64,000 bases of DNA from Sipunculus nudus. Its lineage: Eukaryota > Annelida > Sipuncula > Golfingiida > Sipunculidae. Each line of letters opens with the position of its first letter. Position 1 is the first letter of the stretch. The notes under the pieces are model-generated. The model had not been told where the DNA came from, did not search any database, and was given only the letters and a program-made list of their open reading frames with translations. A program made the position numbers and the translations under genes. Below, piece after piece: positions 1-7,961 of this stretch. The stretch is from the NCBI GenBank assembly GCA_026874595.1, contig JAPPUL010000073.1:395973-459972 (forward strand). Direction: 5' to 3'.

Positions 1-2556
1 TGCTGACAACGCTACATGGCGTCCTCTTATATTTACTATTACAATATATCTATAATCATTTTCTTCCGGCTTTGAGGATAGGTCAAATAATCTACACAAG
101 TTTACATAAATATATCTAACCCCGCGTAGAGTTACATATGACGTTAGCTCTTCTTTTGATTCTATGTCTTTGCTCGATACTCGGGCTGTCTCAACTACTG
201 CTGATATTGAAATTGAATATATATTCTCTGATAACCTTATTAGCAACGCCTTTATTATTACAAGGGTTAACGGAATCTTTAATGAAAATTCTGTCCACTC
301 CCCTTCTTTACTGTCTATTGAAACCGAACCCGATATCCCTTCTATTTTCTTACGCACTACATCCATACCAACACCTCGCCCGGAGATCGACGATACTGTC
401 TTTGATGTTGTGAACCCTGGTTTGTATAGTAACTCAAGTACATCACTTTTTGTAAGTTCAAGTTCCTCATCAAACAATTGCTTTTCTTTCGCTCTTTTTT
501 TTATCTCTGAGAATGATATCCCTCGTCCATCGTCTTTTACTGTGATTAGTATTGTATTGCCCTGATGCTCTGCTTTAAGATTTATTGTTCCTTTTATTGG
601 TTTGCCTTTTGCTTGCCTTTCCTCCGGTAACTCTATCCCGTGATCTACTGCGTTGCGAATTATATGTAGGAGTGAGTCTAATAAGTCTTGCACTACGCTC
701 TTATCTAATTGCGTTCCCTCACCTTCCATAACCAAACTTACTTCCTTCTTCAATACTCGCGATATGTCTCGGACCAATCTAGGTAGACGGCTAAATACTT
801 GCGATATCGGTATCATCCGTATACTCATTACTCCCTCTTGTAAATCATCTGCTACCCTATCTACGCTTTGTGATACCCCCTTTAGTTTATCATGAACACT
901 ACGAAAGTATATTCCCGCATGAGCAATATTTTTATATAATTCTTCTACCTTATTTCTTAGTTGCCTAAACCGATTCCCTAAATTACCCTCCCCCCTTTCC
1001 CATCCCATATAACCTTCATTGTCTAATCCCTCTCCAAAACCACCTTCTATCCCCCCTAATACACCTCCACTAGCATATATATTATCTAATCTCACAAGCT
1101 CCTTAGATAAATCTATTAAGCCTCTCCTGTGTTCTACAAACATATTTGTGAAGTTATTAAGCTCTTCTAAGGCTGCTGCATTAACTTGAGATAAGCTACC
1201 TTTTACTATCACAAGTTCTCCTACAAAATTTAATAGCATATCTACCTTTGCACTGTCTACTCTAAGTAAATGTTGTTCTCGACGCTCCTTAACCCCTTCC
1301 TTTTCAAATTCCCTACCCACTCTGTCACTTTCTAATACATTACTTATCTCATTTGCCTCTTTATCTGCGTAATAAGACTCCTCATCACTCGATTGCTTAT
1401 ACTCCATAAATCTTATCTTACTTGTGACCTCTGATATGTATATCTTTCTATGCAGCCCCTTTATATCTAGATTACTCCCTATTACATACTCATTCGTTCT
1501 ATAAAAATAGTTTGTCTTTCGAAGCTCCTCATAACTAGGCATCCCTTGCAATATCTGTGCGTTAGTACTTAGTACATTGTAAAATAATAACCCGCTTAAG
1601 CTCCTCATCGGATTATCCTCTTTAAATGATACTAAAAGCTTATACACTCGCTTGCCCGATGTTATAAAGTCATATATTATCTCAAGAGTCTCATCAGAAA
1701 CTTTAAGACCCGCTATCTCTTGCTCTACAACATCATCCTTTCCTCCCAACAAATCATCTTTTGTATACTTATATATATCCTCTATTTCTAACCAGTCAAG
1801 CTCGCCTTGTACAAGATTTTCTATGCTTGATATGTCTTTAGCACTTTGTAATAAACATTCTCTGCGTTGTGCCATCCCCAATCCATCCCCTGAAGGCTCA
1901 GGCAATGTTCTTAGCAGCTTCCCTCCACCCTCACACAACCTCATATATAAGTCTTTAATCCTACTTTCAATATCATCTAATCCCAAAGATCTGTCTTTAA
2001 TCTTTATTACTATTTTATATATATTATAACCACCACCCTCACTTCCTCGTACTAACTCCTCTTCTGACTTGCTCAATTTAAATGCCTTCTCTTCCGCCAA
2101 AATAGGGGCACCTGCTTCAGCCTCTGAGAATAGCTTCGAAACATCTTCTACGCCAACATCTACTCCCACGTATTTTGCTTTAATCGCTTCTATTACTGTA
2201 TCTTCTATTCCTTTAGTTGCAGACTCCCCTGCCTCGCCAGATTCCACCAGCTCCTTTATTACATCTATTCCCTCAAGTAGCAAGTCTATTATGTCACTTT
2301 CTAACTTCAATTTATCTGATCTTAGCTCATCTAGTAAATCCTCCATAACATGAGTTAAATTTACTATCCTATCAAAATCTAGTGTCGCTGCCCCACCCTT
2401 TAATGTGTGTACTGAGCGGAATACTTCATCTATTGCTCCCTTTGAACCTGGATCCTCTTCCAATATTAATACGTTCTTCTCAAGGCTATCTATTAGCAAC
2501 TTAGCTTCTTCAAAAAAATCTTTCTTTAATTCTTCTAGAAATCTTGCCTCATCCAT
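1..2556 (-). CDS. cheA: Chemotaxis histidine kinase CheA (3' end outside window)
   Basis: CheA autophosphorylates and passes phosphate to CheY/CheB in receptor arrays. The frame is open from ATG at 2556 to the window edge, giving 852 codons with no stop. The N-terminal HPt domain has HTLKGGAATLDF with phospho-acceptor His at about residue 50. A long acidic linker follows. The dimerisation segment starts near residue 433 (VDSAKVDMLLNFVGELV). The HATPase domain has an N box HIIRNAVDHG near 631, a G1 box DDGRGIS near 670 and a G2 box SGRGVGMDVV near 720. The CheW-like P5 domain begins with IPLTLVIIKALLIR and runs off the window. The start was chosen for the HPt N-terminus (MDEARFLEEL), with a weak purine-rich SD GGTAAG upstream. 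CheW would be expected next, beyond position 1. Confidence 0.95.
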   Translation of the reverse strand, partial: MDEARFLEELKKDFFEEAKLLIDSLEKNVLILEEDPGSKGAIDEVFRSVHTLKGGAATLDFDRIVNLTHVMEDLLDELRSDKLKLESDIIDLLLEGIDVIKELVESGEAGESATKGIEDTVIEAIKAKYVGVDVGVEDVSKLFSEAEAGAPILAEEKAFKLSKSEEELVRGSEGGGYNIYKIVIKIKDRSLGLDDIESRIKDLYMRLCEGGGKLLRTLPEPSGDGLGMAQRRECLLQSAKDISSIENLVQGELDWLEIEDIYKYTKDDLLGGKDDVVEQEIAGLKVSDETLEIIYDFITSGKRVYKLLVSFKEDNPMRSLSGLLFYNVLSTNAQILQGMPSYEELRKTNYFYRTNEYVIGSNLDIKGLHRKIYISEVTSKIRFMEYKQSSDEESYYADKEANEISNVLESDRVGREFEKEGVKERREQHLLRVDSAKVDMLLNFVGELVIVKGSLSQVNAAALEELNNFTNMFVEHRRGLIDLSKELVRLDNIYASGGVLGGIEGGFGEGLDNEGYMGWERGEGNLGNRFRQLRNKVEELYKNIAHAGIYFRSVHDKLKGVSQSVDRVADDLQEGVMSIRMIPISQVFSRLPRLVRDISRVLKKEVSLVMEGEGTQLDKSVVQDLLDSLLHIIRNAVDHGIELPEERQAKGKPIKGTINLKAEHQGNTILITVKDDGRGISFSEIKKRAKEKQLFDEELELTKSDVLELLYKPGFTTSKTVSSISGRGVGMDVVRKKIEGISGSVSIDSKEGEWTEFSLKIPLTLVIIKALLIRLSENIYSISISAVVETARVSSKDIESKEELTSYVTLRGVRYIYVNLCRLFDLSSKPEENDYRYIVIVNIRGRHVALSA

Positions 2557-2615
2557 TTCTTCTTACCTTATCTCATCAATATATATAATCAACATTTTTT
2601 TTGCTTCTAACTCTA

Positions 2616-3254
2616 TTAATCTCTCTTACTAAATATCTTATTCTCCTTTCCTGAGAATATCCTCTTTATATTCTCTCTGTGCATTACTATTATCATTACA
2701 GCAAGCGGTATTGAAACCCAAAAATATATACTATACGTTGACCAGGGATTATTAAACAGATTTATATATATTAATATCGGAAGGCTTATTATGCTAATTA
2801 GTGAACCTAAAGATACATAGCGACTTATACCTGTTATAACTAAAAATATTACCAGAGCAAGTAAAACCTCCCCGGGCATCAAATATAAGCTAAATCCTGC
2901 TGTTACCGCAACTCCCTTCCCTCCTCTGAAATTAAGCCACAACGAGAATGTATGTCCCAACAATACGCTTACTCCTGATAATATATACCATAACCCTACA
3001 TATTCACTCCCTTCAGGTATAATTAATCCCGCTAGGTATACTGCCAATACTCCCTTGCCCAGATCTATTATCAATGTCGCTATTCCTAATGTCGGGCCAA
3101 GTATTCGCAACACATTTGTTGCCCCTATATTTCCACTGCCACGTTCCTTTATGTCTATCCCTCGAAATACTTTTCCTAAAACATATCCCGTCGGGAATGA
3201 GCCTATTATATAACTCAATAACATAACAACCACGTATAATAGCATTTTATCCAT
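2616..3254 (-). CDS. plsY: Glycerol-3-phosphate acyltransferase PlsY
   Basis: This membrane enzyme transfers an acyl group from acyl-phosphate to glycerol-3-phosphate, the first step of phospholipid synthesis. At 212 aa it is a normal length. The family motifs are present: GSGNIGATNV (about residues 39-48), DLGKG (64-68) and HTFSLWLNFRGGKG (101-114), with several hydrophobic helices. Two starts are possible. ATG 3254 lies directly on the SD AAGGA, while ATG 3245 sits 9 nt after it, so 3245 may be the real start. The first codons of this gene and its upstream region are copied in the adjoining 117-bp tandem array, which probably supplies the promoter. Confidence 0.96.
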   Translation of the reverse strand: MDKMLLYVVVMLLSYIIGSFPTGYVLGKVFRGIDIKERGSGNIGATNVLRILGPTLGIATLIIDLGKGVLAVYLAGLIIPEGSEYVGLWYILSGVSVLLGHTFSLWLNFRGGKGVAVTAGFSLYLMPGEVLLALVIFLVITGISRYVSLGSLISIISLPILIYINLFNNPWSTYSIYFWVSIPLAVMIIVMHRENIKRIFSGKENKIFSKRD

Positions 3255-3768
3255 TCCTTATAGCCTTATCCCATTCACTCTATACCAAAACATATCTAGC
3301 TTTTCAAGATTAAAAAATCTTAATATTATACTTAAAAACGCTCTCATAACAACCACAATAGCATTTTATCCATTCCATAGCCTTATCCCATTCACTCTAT
3401 ACCAAAACATATCTAGCTTTTCAAGATTAAAAAATCTTAATATTATACTTAAAAACGCTCTCATAACAACCACAATAGCATTTTATCCATTCCATAGCCT
3501 TATCCCATTCACTCTATACCAAAACATATCTAGCTTTTCAAGATTAAAAAATCTTAATATTATACTTAAAAACGCTCTCATAACAACCACAATAGCATTT
3601 TATCCATTCCATAGCCTTATCCCATTCACTCTATACCAAAACATATCTAGCTTTTCAAGATTAAAAAATCTTAATATTATACTTAAAAACGCTCTCATAA
3701 CAACCACAATAGCATTTTATCCATTCCATAGCCTTATCCCATTCACTCTATACCAAAACATATCTAGA
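3225..3768. repeat. 117-bp tandem repeat array, about 4.6 copies, seeded from the plsY start region
   Basis: The landmark CATATCTAG recurs at 3291, 3408, 3525, 3642 and 3759, exactly 117 bp apart. The copies distal to plsY look identical base for base. The plsY-proximal copy differs by small indels (GTAT after AACAACCAC, and TT before ATAGCC) and overlaps the first codons of plsY. Each distal copy therefore carries a pseudo-start, ATGGATAAAATGCTATTG, that stops after 9 codons. Each unit also holds a TATAAT/TTGTTA promoter-like pair and the inverted repeat AAGATT-AAAA-AATCTT. It fills the whole 519-bp gap between plsY and the next gene, and no other gene is visible there. Confidence 0.97.
3325..3352 (-). 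promoter_or_regulatory. Putative sigma-70 promoter, repeated in each array unit
   Basis: Read on the minus strand this is TTGTTA (3347-3352), a 16-bp spacer, then TATAAT (3325-3330). Identical copies lie at 3442-3469, 3559-3586 and 3676-3703. The predicted transcription start lies near 3318, inside the palindrome AAGATT-AAAA-AATCTT (3306-3321), and would give plsY a leader of about 64 nt. The match to consensus is seen in the sequence; activity is inferred. Confidence 0.55.
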
Positions 3769-3773
3769 TCTAT

Positions 3774-4934
3774 TTAACCTTTGAAGTATCTCCTGTTTAC
3801 TCCTATCTTCTCTCTATCTATATATTCATCCATATACTTTACATAATCTGAACCCCTTATCCCTAGCTTTTTACTTATATAATAGTTTAATACCAGCTTA
3901 TCCCATAACTCGCTCAAGACCCCCTTATTAGATTCTATGAAAACTTTATCTATCTCCAAATATAGAAGCTCTTCCATTAAAAAACTATTTAGTAAACTCT
4001 CTTTATCATTTCTACTAGACTTAAGTATATTAAGATCCCCCTTTGCTCCTATACCAAAAAACTTCTTGCTCAAGCTTAACTTCTTCTCTAAATCACGTAC
4101 ATACAACTCTAACTTACCTCCACCCTTAACATTTATCCTATACAACCAATATTTCTTGTACTCCCCTAATCTAACCGCTTGCTTTATATCTAGTTTCCCA
4201 CTCTTATATTTATTTACTACTCCTCCCTCCCATTCATCATTTATTTCTATACTATATCTGCCCTTTACTTCACTCTCCAGTTCCACGTACGATTTGTTTA
4301 TTTTATTTATCCTATAAAGTTCCCTCACCTTCTCCTTATCATTCTCATATCTTAACTTCTTATACCCCTCCTGCTTCTTTAACACATTATAAAATTCTAA
4401 AAGCTCACTCTCTTTTATTTCACTACCACCTTCAGCCCACAAACCCAGCTTCTTACCCATATAAGTTTGTACTCTAAGCTGTTTTTTTACAAATTCTATC
4501 TCCTCTTTACTAGCTCTTTCCTTAAAATATTTCTCCGCTTGCGCCAACATGTGATACTTTTCTAAGAACACTAGTACAAAACTAAGTTTGTCTTCCGATT
4601 TATTTGTTTCTGATCGGTACTTCTTATACTTTTCCTCAAATTCTAAGACGCTTACCTCATCCCCTCCCATATTCAATACCCATTCCGTGTCTCCTTTGCC
4701 CTCTTGCTGCTCAGTTGCCACCCCTTTTAACATTTTACTTCTTGAAAGCAATCCTTCATTTATTCCCTCTATATATTCATCTACTTTAAGCTTTACACTA
4801 ACTCCTTCCCCTTTCTTAAACCTTTCCTCCTCTCCGCCGCTTGAAGAACAATTTGTAATGAATATCACTAATAATACCCATGCCTTAATTAACAATCTCT
4901 TCTTGAGCTTATCCTCTAAAACCATTTTCAACAT
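3774..4934 (-). CDS. SurA/PrsA-like lipoprotein chaperone
   Basis: A 386-aa exported protein. It has a basic N-terminus, a hydrophobic segment and a lipobox-like VIFITNC. Asn before the Cys is unusual for enterobacteria but spirochaete lipoboxes are relaxed. Residues about 65-170 resemble the N-terminal chaperone domain of SurA/PrsA foldases, with a short beta segment (WVLNMGGDEVSVLEF) followed by charged helices. No parvulin catalytic motif was recognised, so it is probably a chaperone without isomerase activity. ATG 4934 has a strong SD (AAGGAG, 7-nt spacing) that is tandemly duplicated. It lies downstream of a similar gene and mfd and may be cotranscribed with them. The family assignment rests on fold-like patterns, not clear identity. 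Confidence 0.6.
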   Translation of the reverse strand: MLKMVLEDKLKKRLLIKAWVLLVIFITNCSSSGGEEERFKKGEGVSVKLKVDEYIEGINEGLLSRSKMLKGVATEQQEGKGDTEWVLNMGGDEVSVLEFEEKYKKYRSETNKSEDKLSFVLVFLEKYHMLAQAEKYFKERASKEEIEFVKKQLRVQTYMGKKLGLWAEGGSEIKESELLEFYNVLKKQEGYKKLRYENDKEKVRELYRINKINKSYVELESEVKGRYSIEINDEWEGGVVNKYKSGKLDIKQAVRLGEYKKYWLYRINVKGGGKLELYVRDLEKKLSLSKKFFGIGAKGDLNILKSSRNDKESLLNSFLMEELLYLEIDKVFIESNKGVLSELWDKLVLNYYISKKLGIRGSDYVKYMDEYIDREKIGVNRRYFKG

Positions 4935-4958
4935 TTACTCTCCTTATTTACTCTCCTT
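4933..4958. repeat. 13-bp tandem duplication of an SD region
   Basis: ATTTACTCTCCTT occurs twice in tandem (4933-4945 and 4946-4958). On the minus strand this duplicates AAGGAGAGTAAAT, so the lipoprotein start has two identical SD sequences, of which only the proximal one is well spaced. Confidence 0.9.
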
Positions 4959-4968
4959 ACTTTAAAAC

Positions 4969-6123
4969 CTAATTAATACCCTTCAAAATCTCTGCTTCTA
5001 TCCTATCTGCTTGTGTTTCAAAATACTTTTCGCTTACCTTTACTTTTTCTCGCAACTTTAACTTTTCCAAATATTTATCTTGTGCCTCTTCTACCTTGTT
5101 CATGTAATCCTTTCTTCTTTCTGCTTTTTTACCTCTCCCCTTTGGTATCTTAACCCCCCCTATTACCTCCTTCATTAGATGATATAACGATATCGACCTT
5201 ACCTGTACCCAATTTATAAACTCTTTTGCTCCCTCTTCAGTATAATATCCTTCTCGAAGGCAATATCTAAAGCTTAATTCCATTACCTTTATTGTTGATA
5301 ATAAATAGTCTGTTTGCTTTTCTACATCTATTCCATCCCCACCCAAACCATACGAGCCTAGGCTCTTTATATGAAAATCTATTACGCCAAGTGTTTCTTT
5401 TAAACTTACTATCTGTTCATCTATCTTTAATATCCAATATTTATTGCCTCCTTCTATAACCTCTACTTTACTAAGCTCGCCTGACAAGTAACTCTTTAGT
5501 ACACCTCGATTTACCCTTATACTACTAGATAGACGCTCAAGCACTAACTCTTTTGTTAATTCTTCTTGTAATCTATTTGAAGTATAAAACCTTTTAAGCT
5601 CTACTAAATCTACTTTATCCACAGCCCCTCCAGCAGCCAATCCATTTGAACCTCTCATATGCTTTTTATAATATTCTTTAAGTTCTATTTTATCTTTTGG
5701 GACTTTTATCTTTGGCATTAGATGTTTGTGCATATGGTATTGATTTAAGCCCATCTTAAAAAAACTTTTTATCAAATCCTTACCTTCTTCTCCTTGAAAA
5801 AACGACCCTTTAAGCGCTTCTTTATAGGTTAATTTGTTGTTTATTATTCGTTCCAATATCTCCTTCTTAAACCTTTTTGACTCCGATTTAAGTTCTACCA
5901 CTGCTTTTGAAGCCCCTCCAAACGACAGGACTTCTAAAAAGACTTTGTACTCCTTTTCAAAATACTTTGATTCATACGCCTCTTTATCTATTATATAGAC
6001 CCAACTACCATCATCTGCCCTCTCTACACCGTGGGTCTTATCTACAACAAATATAAATAAGCCATAAATCAATAATTGTAGTACTTGTAATAGAATAGAA
6101 TTACTTCTACTTTTTATCCGCAT
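4969..6123 (-). CDS. Exported SurA N-domain-like protein
   Basis: A 384-aa protein with an N-terminal hydrophobic segment (LLQVLQLLIYGLFIFVV) that looks like a signal peptide or anchor. Downstream, charged helices such as FKKEILERIINNKLTYKEAL followed by DLIKSFFKMGLNQYHMHKHL resemble SurA-type periplasmic chaperone N-domains. It lies 20 bp after mfd and 34 bp before the lipoprotein gene 3774-4934, and the two proteins share size, export signal and general helical pattern, so they may be old paralogues. No catalytic residues were recognised. A role in folding outer-membrane proteins is inferred. Confidence 0.55.
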   Translation of the reverse strand: MRIKSRSNSILLQVLQLLIYGLFIFVVDKTHGVERADDGSWVYIIDKEAYESKYFEKEYKVFLEVLSFGGASKAVVELKSESKRFKKEILERIINNKLTYKEALKGSFFQGEEGKDLIKSFFKMGLNQYHMHKHLMPKIKVPKDKIELKEYYKKHMRGSNGLAAGGAVDKVDLVELKRFYTSNRLQEELTKELVLERLSSSIRVNRGVLKSYLSGELSKVEVIEGGNKYWILKIDEQIVSLKETLGVIDFHIKSLGSYGLGGDGIDVEKQTDYLLSTIKVMELSFRYCLREGYYTEEGAKEFINWVQVRSISLYHLMKEVIGGVKIPKGRGKKAERRKDYMNKVEEAQDKYLEKLKLREKVKVSEKYFETQADRIEAEILKGIN

Positions 6124-6143
6124 CCTTTTTCTCGCTTTTATTC

Positions 6144-7961
6144 TTACTTTCCTAATTTTACCAATATTTCCTTTACCACTTCTATCTTATCTTCTAGCTC
6201 AAGACCATTTACGCTTATATAAAGATAATTACTTTTTTGGGGATCTATTTTAATTATATCTTTTGAATCTGTTGCAAGCTCTACTATATTTTCTACCTTC
6301 AATAACTTCCCTCCTCCATTAAATATTAACAATACCTCCCCACCCCTCTCCACTATCGATTCTATACCCAATGCCTTACCTCTTACCTTAAGCTCGCATT
6401 CCTTTAACAACATCTTTACACACTCAGGCAGTTTACCAAATCTATCCTCAAATTCATCCCTTATTCTCAAAATATCCCCCTCCTCCCCTACCTCCATTAT
6501 CTTCTTATATAACTCTATCTTTTGTCTTTCGTCTGATATATACTCATCCGGGATAAATGTCTCATGATTTAAATCTATGTATACATCCCCAACTGATACA
6601 TCTATACCAAGCTCTCCTTTGCTTTCAAGCTCTTTTATCGCATTATCTAATAACTTGCAGTATAACTCAAAACCTATACTCATTATACTCCCGCTTTGTT
6701 CAACCCCAAGTACGTTACCTGCACCTCGAAACTCCATGTCTTTCATCGCTATCTTAAAACCACTGCCCAAATCTGTATACTCATTTATCACTGATAAGCG
6801 CTTTTGGGCTATCTCGCTTAGTGCCCTGTCTTGGGGATAGAATAAATAGCAATATGCTTTGCGTCCCCCTCGTCCCACTCGCCCCCTCAACTGGTATAAT
6901 TGTGCAAGCCCTAAAGTGTCTGCCCTGTCTATTAGTATTGTGTTTGCATTTGGTATGTCTATTCCTGATTCTAATATCGTTGTGCTTACTAGTATGTCGT
7001 ATCTTCTCTCTATAAAATCTAGCAATACCTTCTCTACCTCATCCTCATCCATTTGTCCATGTACAACGCATACCCTAACTCCATCTACCAATCCATTTAT
7101 AAATCTGGCAAAACTCTTTATGTGTTTTATCCTGTTATATATGAAAAATACTTGTCCTTCTCGCGATATCTCTCTTTCTACTGCGTCCTTTATTATCTCT
7201 TCATTAAATTCTGTTGTGTAGGTTTCTATCGGACTCCTGCTATCTGGTGGCGTGTCTATTATACTCATATTCCTTACTTTTATCAACGACATGTGTAAGG
7301 TCCTCGGTATCGGAGTTGCTGACATCGATAGCACATCTACTCCCGTTCTAAGTCGTTTTATCGCTTCTTTATGACGTACTCCAAAACGTTGTTCTTCATC
7401 TATTACCAATAAGCCTAGGCGCAAGAATTCTACGTCCTTTGATACCATTCTATGTGTTCCAATTACTATGTCCACTTCCCCGCTTCTTAACCCCTCTAAT
7501 ATCTCCCTTTGTTCCTTCTTACTCTGTACTCGCGACAACATCCTTATCTTTACAGGGTATAACTCAAATCTACTAATCATCGTTCTATAATGTTGTTCGC
7601 ATAATATCGTGGTCGGAACCAAATATGCAACCTGACGTCCTGACATTACCGCTTTGAATGCTGCCCTAAGCGATACCTCCGTCTTGCCAAAACCTACGTC
7701 TGCGCATATTAGCCTATCCATAATCTCTACCTTCTCCATATCCTCTTTTATCTCTTTTACCGCTTTTAGTTGATCTGGAGTCTCCTCATATTCAAAACCA
7801 TATTCAAACTCGTATTGCCACTTTGTATCTCCCCCAAATGCATACCCTTTTATGCTCTTTCGCTTTGCGTATAAATTTAACAGATCCTTTGCTATCTCCT
7901 CTATCTCCTTCTTTACTTGGGCTTTCCGTTTTTTCCCATCTATTACTTCCCAGTTTGTCAA
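6144..7961 (-). CDS. mfd: Transcription-repair coupling factor Mfd, C-terminal part (frameshifted gene)
   Basis: This frame holds the Mfd translocase. It has a Walker A region ADVGFGKTEVSLRAAFKA, DEEQ in VIDEEQRFGVRHKE, motif III SMSATPIPRTLHMS, the arginine-finger region YQLRGRVGRG and the C-terminal TRCF domain. Mfd removes stalled RNA polymerase and recruits UvrA. The frame opens at TTG 7961 only because the gene is broken: the homologous protein continues from the upstream frame 7804-9774. The two join at an A6 run (plus-strand T6 at 7929-7934), where A5 would restore one continuous frame. No SD was seen at the TTG, so independent translation is doubtful. Confidence 0.93.
   Translation of the reverse strand: MTNWEVIDGKKRKAQVKKEIEEIAKDLLNLYAKRKSIKGYAFGGDTKWQYEFEYGFEYEETPDQLKAVKEIKEDMEKVEIMDRLICADVGFGKTEVSLRAAFKAVMSGRQVAYLVPTTILCEQHYRTMISRFELYPVKIRMLSRVQSKKEQREILEGLRSGEVDIVIGTHRMVSKDVEFLRLGLLVIDEEQRFGVRHKEAIKRLRTGVDVLSMSATPIPRTLHMSLIKVRNMSIIDTPPDSRSPIETYTTEFNEEIIKDAVEREISREGQVFFIYNRIKHIKSFARFINGLVDGVRVCVVHGQMDEDEVEKVLLDFIERRYDILVSTTILESGIDIPNANTILIDRADTLGLAQLYQLRGRVGRGGRKAYCYLFYPQDRALSEIAQKRLSVINEYTDLGSGFKIAMKDMEFRGAGNVLGVEQSGSIMSIGFELYCKLLDNAIKELESKGELGIDVSVGDVYIDLNHETFIPDEYISDERQKIELYKKIMEVGEEGDILRIRDEFEDRFGKLPECVKMLLKECELKVRGKALGIESIVERGGEVLLIFNGGGKLLKVENIVELATDSKDIIKIDPQKSNYLYISVNGLELEDKIEVVKEILVKLGK

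Noticed and set aside
3225-3768. CRISPR array
   Set aside because: The units are contiguous 117-bp identical copies without variable spacers, and no cas gene is near.
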